From Simmondsia chinensis (lineage: Eukaryota; Streptophyta; Magnoliopsida; Caryophyllales; Simmondsiaceae), in NCBI GenBank assembly GCA_018398585.1, contig JAGTTD010000001.1, positions 4,900,501-4,964,500 of the forward strand: DNA of 64,000 nucleotides. Reading direction: 5' to 3'. The first letter of the stretch is position 1. Each line of letters starts with the position of its first letter. The position numbers were made by a program, and so were the translations under genes. The notes under the pieces are model-generated. The model was not told where the DNA came from. It saw only the letters and a program-made list of their open reading frames with translations, and did no database searches. This document shows positions 57,101 through 64,000 of the stretch, piece after piece.

Positions 57101-59673
57101 CACTGCGGCTATCCCCTATAGCTCAATTGACCTCCCTGCATCACCCGAGAACATCACCTAGGTTCCCCCCCTCTGCTGCTCGCTGTATCCCCACTGCAGC
57201 AACCCCACCCAACCCCGCACCTGTGGCCCTCACCAAGGAGGCCTCACTCGCACCTCACTGCCACCCTAACCCCGCAGTACCACCGGCGGACCTCACGGAC
57301 ACTCAACCCACTGAAGGACCAACCCTTCCTCCTGCTAACGTCCATCAATGCAAACTCGACTCAAGGATGGCATTTGAAATGTAAATATCCCCATCCCTTT
57401 CCTTCGTAATGGTAATTCAAGAACCCGCATGTTTTTCACAACCAGTTAAAAATCCAAAATGGCAAGAGGCTATGGCCGATGAATTTAACGCACTAATTTT
57501 AAATAACACTTGGGACCTTGTTCCTCCCAACCCAACTCAAACATTGTAGGTAGTACTTGGAAATATCGAGTTAAATATAAAGTGGATGGCTCCGTAGATC
57601 GCTTCAAAGCACGTCTCGCGGCCCAAGGTTTTCATTAATATGAAAGGATTGGCTTTAAGGTAATTTTTGGCCCTGTTGTCAAACCCAACACCATTCACTT
57701 CATACTTAGTCTCGCTATAACCAACAACTGGCCCATAAAACAACTTGATGTTAAAAACGCTTTCCTACATGGCTACCTTAAGGAAGAAGTATACATGAAG
57801 TAACCTCATGGTTTCATCCACCCTAAATTCCCAAACCATGTCTGCAAACTCGGCAAAGCCCTCTATGGACTCAAACAAGCCCCTCGAGCCTGGTTCCATC
57901 GCTTCAGTACCTTCCTCTACAGTCTAACCTTTACATGTTGTCGTGCAGACCATTCCCTCTTCCTTTTCCATAAAGCCCAAGACATCATTTGCCTCCTCTT
58001 GTATGTTGATGACATCATACTCACTGGATCCAACCCATGGATCCTTGACACCCTAGTCCACACTCTCTCAACCCAATATGCTATGAAAGACCTTGGCCCT
58101 CTCCACTACTTCTTAGGCATTGAGGCCTATTGCCACAAAATTGGTCTCCTTCTCTCCCAACATCGTTACACCATAGACCTACTTACCAAACTCAACATGC
58201 ATGAAGCCAAACCTATACTAACACCGCTCCCAGCCCGTGCCCACCTGTCACTAGATGAGGGGGATCTCTTACCTGACCCCACTGAGAATAGAAGTGCGGT
58301 TGGGGCGCTCCAATACCTCACTATGACACGTCCCTATATTTTCTATGTTGTTAATCTTGTCTCTCAGTTCATGCATCCCCCAGGACTAGTCATTGGTAGT
58401 AGGGGTATTCAAAAAAATCCGTAACCGAAATACCAAACTGAAATCCCGAAATACCAACCCGAAAATGCAGTTAACCATACCGAATATTCAGTTCGGTTAA
58501 CCGAACCCAAAAAAATTGAGGCATTTTGGGACGGTAACGGTTAGTGATTTTTTCCATTTTGGTTAACCGATTTACCAAAATAATATATATCATGTATATA
58601 TTTTCACATGTTCATAGTAGTATATTATTTATTAAGTATGTTTTTCTACCATATAAATGACTCTTCTATAATGCATTATTAACTTTATTTTTTTTTTCCT
58701 AATTCATCTCCTACCATTGAGTATTTATGCCTCATTGTTTTCTCCCAAATACTAATGAAGCACTATGTTGCTACAATTTAGTGCTACTCGCTTGCTCACA
58801 TATTGTTTAAAATAAGATATTATACGTTTAATTTTTTAGAATTGAATTATAAGCTCATAATTTGTTGAATATTCTCACGTTTAATGTATTCTTTGGACAT
58901 TTATAAACCATTAAGGAGATAGATCGTATAATATAAAAAAGGCGTTGTATTACTTTTCCGGTTGCCGGTTAACCAACATAACCGAATCGAATTACCGATT
59001 TACCGAAAGTCGGTTAACCGGGCTTTTCGATTACGGTAACGATTAGAGATTTTGGAGTATTTTGGTTATGGTTAACCAAACCGAAATACTTTTCGGTACG
59101 ATTAACTAAACCATGAACACCCCTAATTGGCAAGTTGTCAAGCGGATCCTCCGATACCTCAAGGGTACCCCGGATCACGGCCTCACGATTCTACCAGGGA
59201 CCTACACATCTGTAGTAGTCTATGCTGATGTTGATAGTGGAGGTTGCCCTGACACATGCCGTTCAACTACTAGTTATGCACTCTTCCTTGGAACCAACCT
59301 TATCTCCTGGCATGCCAAGAAACAACCTACTTTGTCCAAATCCTCCACCAAATATGAATATCAAGCTGTTGCCCAAGCTGCCACTGAAGCTGACTAGGTA
59401 CGCTACCTTATGCGCGACATAGGGCTTTGACACACCGAACCAGTCATCATCTACTATGACAACGTCTTCGCCTTATATCCTGCCGCCAACCCTTGCTCCA
59501 ACAACCGCAGTAAACATGTTGATGTAGCCTTCCATTATCTTCAGGACAAAGTAATCAAACTGGATCTCCATGTTCAGTACACTCCCACATCTCAACAGAT
59601 CGCAGATATATTCACTAAAGGACTTGGTACCAACCTTTGTCACTACCATAACACAGCTCCACATTTAGATTGA
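54101..59673 (+). pseudogene. Copia gag-pol polyprotein, broken
   Basis: The gag starts near 54101 (MAANATSPPS) and contains ITIKLENTTDCTAWKEQF near 54665. A CCHC knuckle (CQICNQMGHNAVSC) is read near 55490, the protease motif WYPDSGASNHM near 55620, integrase (LWHQLGRVGRP near 56026, then FIDDFTRFTWLYP) to 56360 and in pieces to 56900. Reverse transcriptase lies at about 57420-58390 with MYVDDIILTGS at 57999, and RNase H at 59113-59673. The frame is broken many times. A T-rich run (55887-55914) interrupts the protease-integrase region and the hAT insertion interrupts the reverse transcriptase/RNase H junction. No functional polyprotein remains. Confidence 0.9.
58400..59125. mobile_element. 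Non-autonomous hAT element nested in Copia
   Basis: The ends are TAGGGGTATTC and, as reverse complement, TAGGGGTGTTC. The 8-bp duplication is ATTGGTAG/ATTGGCAA (58392-58399 and 59126-59133); the second form is the expected Copia sequence, the first has two changes. Near each end are repeated ACCGAA, GGTTAACCGA and CCGAAATAC motifs in inverted orientation, as in hAT subterminal regions. There is no transposase ORF in the 726 bp. Confidence 0.9.
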
Positions 59674-59856
59674 GAGGGCTTATTAGAGGAAAGTAATATT
59701 AGGGTTTACATATTTTACGACTTTACCCTTTAGTCTACTTGTAACTAGAAAGGGTATCTTTGTCTTTGTCCATTGTGCTTGGCTCTATAAATAAAGCATG
59801 TACTTCTCTCAATTATTCACTCATTCAAGGAATTATATCATTCCTCTCGCAGTATG

Positions 59857-60750
59857 TATTATATATTTATAAGCAAAGAGTATAATATTGTTATGTTGCA
59901 CCTCTATTTCTTTTCCTTTCTATGTTTGATTTGTACTGCTTGTGGTCCTTCTCTTAAGTGAGAATCCTCTTCTCTTTCACTTATAAAAAAAAGTAAGCAT
60001 TTTTTTTAAGAGGATACATTCTATCAAGTGCATGTGATGATTTTGTGCTTAGCAATAATGTCTCTCCTTTCTCAGACAAAAAATATGAGACCTTATACTT
60101 GCATTTGAGGTCCATAAAAGTTCATTTATGTTTAATTTGCAGGATTGATAAGTAAACGAGTTGAGTTCAAATAAATTTATTAAGCTTAGCAAGCCGACTG
60201 CGAGTAAAGAGTGCTCTATTTTTTTAAAGTTTGTGAGTAGTTTGTTAAAAACTTGTTAAGATTTTGTTTATTACTCGGTGTTAGCTTGATAATGGATTGC
60301 CGATGACTAGCTCGACTTGGCTCAATAATGAGTGAATATCATTATATCAAACAAAATAAACTCTTATATAAACAAATTCAAACAAAGTTTAAGAAGTACA
60401 CGGCTAAGGCTTGACTCTAACTTGAACTCACTAAGACTTATTTTGTACTTTAGTTTGAAGAGTGGTGTACACAAACATATAATATCACATAAATCACCCA
60501 AATAATTTTTTATTGATGCTAATGAAATAATTTTGGTTGCCTAGAATACTCTTTGGAAAATTTATCACTTAGATGCCTCGGGATTCAATCATTGGCATCG
60601 CAAATTATCCATCTTTTTGGAAGACTGAGCGTCTAGCTAAATTTGTTCCTAGGGAATGCCTTTCTATTCATGAAACTGTTTCTTATACTCGGATTTGTCA
60701 TCTTGGTTAGTTACTTGCTTTAACCCTTAATATTTCTTTCAGCACAAGGG
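59857..60750. other. Spacer, no recognised feature
   Basis: A region at 60130-60480 has short GAGTTGAG/CTCGACTTGG motifs of the kind seen in decayed hAT MITEs, but no ends were found. No gene was recognised. Confidence 0.35.
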
Positions 60751-60755
60751 ATAAC

Positions 60756-61051
60756 TGGTAAGAGTATAAAACTATTCCTGGCCTTTCACCCATAAGCTTA
60801 AGCTTTTGGAAAAAATAGTTCATTGACATGGTATCAGAGCCTTGTTGACTAAGAGGTCACGAGTTCAAATCTCTACAACCCCTACTTTCAATATTAAAAT
60901 AATTTAAGTACAAGGCATGAGGCGGGCCTGTGCACTTTCCATGCTTAAAGCCCAATTGGCATTCGAGTGAAGGGACATGTTAGGAGTATAAAACTATTCC
61001 TAGACCTTTTACCCATAAGCTTAAGCTTTTAGAAAAGATAGTTCCTCGACA
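60756..61051 (+). mobile_element. Complete TRIM of 296 bp with 73/74-bp LTRs
   Basis: LTR 1 (60756-60828) and LTR 2 (60978-61051) share GAGTATAAAACTATTCCT, ACCCATAAGCTTAAGCTTTT and ATAGTTC.T.GACA. TGGTATCAGAGCC follows LTR 1 directly at 60829, and GTGAAGGGACA precedes LTR 2. The duplication ATAAC/ATAAT (60751-60755 and 61052-61056) has one mismatch. The 149-bp interior is non-coding but contains GAGGTCACGAGTTCAAATCTC-like sequence, similar to a tRNA T-arm/B box. Confidence 0.9.
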
Positions 61052-61056
61052 ATAAT

Positions 61057-62359
61057 GACCTCAGTAGAATATATATATATATTTTACCGTAATGCTTCAA
61101 TAGTATCAAGCTGGTTCTTTGCTGGAGAAAATTAAAAATTGGAATTACAAAATATGTTAATAAAGATAACAATTGCAGTCTCATCCAACAAGTTTAAAAT
61201 ATCGATCACTTCCTGTGTAAATCTTCATATAAAAACAAGGTCATATTCGACTTGTCATCACTAGATTAACTGAATGATGGATTTCTTTTGCCGGTAATTA
61301 CTAAGAAAATTGTGAGTAAAACACTTTAAAAATTCAGAAAAGTTATAGTTTCATGTGTTGGCAATGGACTCCTCTTCCTGATCAACGTTATTTGTGAGGT
61401 GGATTGGGGGATGTTACGGCTCCTAGATGTACACTAGGTATACATATGGGCACCTAAGACGTGGGATTTCCTCTAGGAGCTAGCACGTTTAGCCTGTTCT
61501 GGCTATGGAGAGACTGAATATCCTTCCCATGAACTGATTTAGGGTCTACATTTAGGCTCAAGATGGTTTTGAGAGAGGTTAAGTTGACATAATAGTCCCA
61601 CTGTAAGATTTTTCCCTACCCGTAGACTGCACCAAATGTTTTTAGATGGGTTCTTTGAATTACGAGAGCCAAACTCAAGCTTTGAAAAGACGAGTAGGAC
61701 CAAAGTTCTTGGGAATCTCAAGAGAATTTTGAAAGAGTTCTGAATGTCTTAGGGAGTGTGCTTATATATGATGATTTGTAGTAAGGTAGAAGGACCTTTA
61801 TGAGACTAATGTCACGTACTTGTTGCGGTAGATCGTGAGTTATTTGGTATTCATTCGGTGAGGAGCACTTGATGAGTAAATTAAGGGCAAGTACTTCGGT
61901 TTTCATCTGCAACTAGATGGCCATGTTATAGGATCGCAGAGTCCTAATGATGACCTAATATTCGAGTAGGCAAGAAGCCTATGGGCAGATTGCACCTGCC
62001 AGTGTTCTCTCTCTCTATATCCACCCAAAATATCTTACACACTTGATAATAACACGATACTCAGTGTTAACCTTTCTCGCTAACTCTTATTGTTCGCATA
62101 CTCGGTATTATTTTTTATCGAACACCGCCATATAAACAATGAACTAATTTATTTGTAAAGAAGTCTTTTTTTTTAATGAAAAACCCAAATTAAATTAATT
62201 TTACATGATTTACCAAAGAGAATGAAATCCAAGGGAAAAGGCTAAAAAGGCAAGAGGTGATTCGAATCAGGAATGTGGGTGTCCTTGAGCACAGCCCACG
62301 TGGGAAGCCCATAAAGCCTGTGCCCCTTTTTTTCTTTCTTTTCGAGTTATTTACTTCGT
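61057..62359. other. Spacer, no recognised feature
   Basis: There is an (AT)n run near 61068-61083. The rest has mixed composition without convincing ORFs, terminal repeats or RNA genes. Confidence 0.4.
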
Positions 62360-62378
62360 TGGTCCTTATGTATTTATA

Positions 62379-62643
62379 TCTTAGAGGGTACCAATACGCA
62401 AGCATCAGATCCCATTAGAACTCCGAAGTTAAGTGTGCTTGGGCAAGAGTAGTACCAAAATGGGTGACCTCCTGGGAAGTCCTCGTGTTGCACCCCTCAG
62501 GTTGGGAATTCTCGAAAACGGCCTCTCTTCAAGGTAGCACACTAAACGGGGAAGGCTGCGTACATCCCCTCCCCCCCCCCCAAAAACCCCCAAAAGAGCC
62601 TACTTAGACGGAAGCCCTTGGGGGCTGGGAATGTTGCTGGGAG
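62379..62643 (+). mobile_element. 5S rRNA-headed retroposon with RTE LINE tail (SINE-like)
   Basis: The 265-bp unit is flanked by TGGTCCTTATGTATTTATA and TGGTCCTTAAGTATTTATA (62360-62378 and 62644-62662), a 19-bp duplication with one mismatch. The head (62386-62498) is a nearly complete 5S rRNA. From AGGTTGGG at 62500 the sequence follows the RTE LINE 3' region seen at 43204-43340 on the minus strand (CTCGAAAAC, GCCTCTCTTCA, GGGGAAGGCTGCGTACATC, then GGAAGCCCTTGGGGGCTGGG). A 5S head and LINE tail is the plan of SINE3-type elements. Confidence 0.8.
62386..62498 (+). rRNA. 5S rRNA-derived sequence (pseudogene, head of retroposon)
   Basis: This is about 113 bases against about 119-120 for plant 5S. 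The internal Pol III promoter is largely kept: box A at 62426-62444 (AAGTTAAGTGTGCTTGGGC), the intermediate element around GTAGTACC (62449-62456) and box C at 62462-62480 (GGGTGACCTCCTGGGAAGT). The 3' end CCTCGTGTTGCACCCCTC is intact. About ten bases near the 5' side (after GGGTA) are missing. It could also descend from a Cassandra TRIM, which carries 5S in its LTR, but no TRIM parts were seen here. Confidence 0.85.
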
Positions 62644-62674
62644 TGGTCCTTAAGTATTTATAGTAAAATTGGTC

Positions 62675-62835
62675 CCTACTAAATTTCACTGGGCCTATGG
62701 AGTTGACACTTACGAGGTTCACATATAAGGTAAAGTGGGATTCCATTCTAAAACTAATTAGCATTAGGCTTGTAAATTGATTTATTCATTCTTACAACTC
62801 TAATATGAGATTCTTATACTATATCTATACCCATA
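62675..62835 (-). repeat. TRIM LTR fragment (minus strand)
   Basis: As reverse complement it matches the LTR at 51809-52034: CCAGTGAAATTTAGTA end, TTAGTTTTAGAATGGAA block and a CTCATATTAGAGTTGTAAG block. No partner LTR was found. Confidence 0.6.
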
Positions 62836-63365
62836 TGTAGAGTCTTCATTTAACAGTCACTTATCTAGTAATCAAAATTTACAAAAAGATATAAAAAGAT
62901 AAAGGATTAATTTTATCACAAAACAAAACATTACGAACTAATAAAGGATTAATTTTATCACAAAATAAAACATTACGAACTATTTTACATTAAAAAAGTT
63001 AAAAAACTAATTTAAACAAAGTTATAAATATAAAAGACTATTCTAAATAAAATAAAATAAAAATAAAACAAACCTTTTTAAACAAAATTAAAAGATTAGG
63101 AGCATGTAGTCAGCCAACTTGAGTGACTAAATGAGACTTTTATTACGATTTGTGTGATTAAATCTTTCAATTTTTTACTCTGGTGACCAACTTGTTCAGT
63201 TTAAATTACTAAGATAATTAAATAAGACTTTTACTAGAAGCTAGGTGACTAAATTTTTCAAAGTTTGATTTTAATGTCTAACTTGTCCATCTTTTATCAG
63301 TTTGGTGTCAAATGCCTTTTTGATTCGCATAAAATAAACGCGAGAAATAAAAAATTTCAAGGAAA
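62836..63365. other. AT-rich spacer with a short direct repeat
   Basis: AAAGGATTAATTTTATCACA occurs at about 62901 and 62943, 42 bp apart. No gene was recognised. Confidence 0.5.
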
Positions 63366-63369
63366 GTAA

Positions 63370-63545
63370 GGATTTGAGCTCTTGTTTGATTTACATGAAG
63401 TTGACAGAATGTGGGAAATAAAACACAGGAACTTACCTAACCCCTCCAGATAAGTTCTAATTCTTTTGTTTTCAACTAGCTTCCCAATAGAAGTTTTACT
63501 CCCATTCCGACAACCAAAATTTTGTACCTATTTCATATGAAGTTG
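63370..63545 (+). repeat. Dispersed repeat, partner at 9475-9660
   Basis: See the 9.5-kb copy for the shared blocks. This copy ends near TTTTGTACCTATTTC. Confidence 0.45.
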
Positions 63546-63729
63546 ACACAAGAATTAAATTTCTCATAAATACAACTTTCAGTAGAAATTTAATTCATAT
63601 TACAACCTAAGGCTTAATTGGGACTTAACTCGTAGTGCAAATAACTCCTTTGTTTTCAATGGTAATATTATTACCATGGCAAAATTATTATGATCAAAGT
63701 AAGATCGCAGTTTTCAAAGCAACATTAGG

Positions 63730-63875
63730 CTGGTTCTATCGTGCCCTATTTTTGAAGCCCCATTTTTAAAAAATGGGGCTTCATAAAAAATAGGACTTCT
63801 TCTCTCCATCCGCGCCCTATTTTTCTTACCCCATTTTAAAATTTTTTTAATTATTTTGATAGTTAAGATCGTTTA
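63730..63875. repeat. Inverted repeat, probable MITE (window edge)
   Basis: GAAGCCCCATTTTT at 63754 pairs perfectly with AAAATGGGGCTTC ending at 63782, and CCTATTTTT sequence extends the pair outward. A GGCTGGTTCTATCGTGCCC start at 63729 looks like a MITE end. The second GCGCCCTATTTTT, then CCCCATTTT at 63811, repeats the motif. Confidence 0.5.
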
Positions 63876-64000
63876 TAATATTTTAATTAATTTAAGAAAA
63901 AATATAAAAACATATTAAAAACAAATATAGTAAAAAAAAAATTAACTACATTAAGAGAATGAATTAAAATTATGAAAATTAAGATTTATATTGATAAAAA

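Larger units (their letters stand above)
53798..59851 (+). mobile_element. Copia retrotransposon with 171-172-bp LTRs, containing a hAT insertion
   Basis: LTRs are 53798-53969 and 59681-59851, about 90% alike by eye. The target duplication GTATG is perfect (53793-53797 and 59852-59856). The primer-site region TGGTATCAAAAGTCC begins at 53970 and the purine tract ATTGAGAGGGCT precedes the 3' LTR. Each LTR has a TATAAATA box. LTR starts read TATTAG rather than TGTTAG in both copies. The proteins and short LTRs place it close to the element at 3.6-8.6 kb. Confidence 0.92.

Noticed and set aside
60829..60885. Possible tRNA gene
   Set aside because: The TGGTATCAGAGCC start is a retrotransposon primer site of a TRIM, and no cloverleaf could be drawn.
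62386..62498. Functional 5S rRNA gene
   Set aside because: It lacks about ten 5' bases, has several substitutions, is not in a tandem array, and no T-run terminator directly follows.

Overview
The window looks like intergenic nuclear DNA of a flowering plant, most likely a eudicot. It is AT-rich, plant-type LTR retrotransposons, LINEs, SINEs, TRIMs and MITEs dominate it, and the recognisable host genes are a kiwellin (ripening-related, secreted cysteine-rich) gene and a broken paralogue. No bacterial, organellar or viral region was recognised.

Layout. 0-3.6 kb: a Copia 5' LTR fragment and a solo LTR (2057-2623) in sequence that recurs at 10-12.4 kb. 3.6-8.6 kb: decayed minus-strand Copia element. 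14.8-18.9 kb: Harbinger-like element split by an internally deleted Copia element, both with target duplications. 19.6-22.4 kb: duplication copy A with the intact kiwellin gene (20378-20938). 22.8-32.0 kb: minus-strand L1 derivative split by a 6.5-kb non-coding LTR element (24775-31298) and capped by a Ty3/Gypsy 3' end. 33.3-37.9 kb: solo LTR, SINE, a long inverted-repeat element and an LTR-gag fragment. 38.0-42.4 kb: duplication copy B with the frameshifted kiwellin, hit by a LINE 3' end, an LTR-like block and a Mutator-type MITE. 43.2-45.6 kb: RTE LINE remains and an LTR. 45.8-48.6 kb: a Mutator-type element with a nested L1 derivative, then a solo LTR. 50-53.7 kb: hairpin MITE, 320-bp A tract, a TRIM and a retroposed poly(A) unit. 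53.8-59.85 kb: a second Copia element containing a hAT element. 60.8-64 kb: a 296-bp TRIM and a 265-bp retroposon with a 5S rRNA head and an RTE LINE tail.

Most interesting observations: (1) the 5S-headed, LINE-tailed retroposon with a 19-bp target duplication (62379-62643); (2) the non-coding LTR element, whose primer-site region lacks TGG and is complementary over 14 nt to its own LTR, suggesting self-priming, together with an LTR core conserved in a second LTR; (3) a Mutator-type MITE carrying nine near-palindromic units; (4) three L1-related retroposons with little or no ORF2 that share a 3'-terminal motif. All boundaries come from reading the sequence by eye; family names rest on protein motifs, target-duplication length and terminal sequences, not on database searches.
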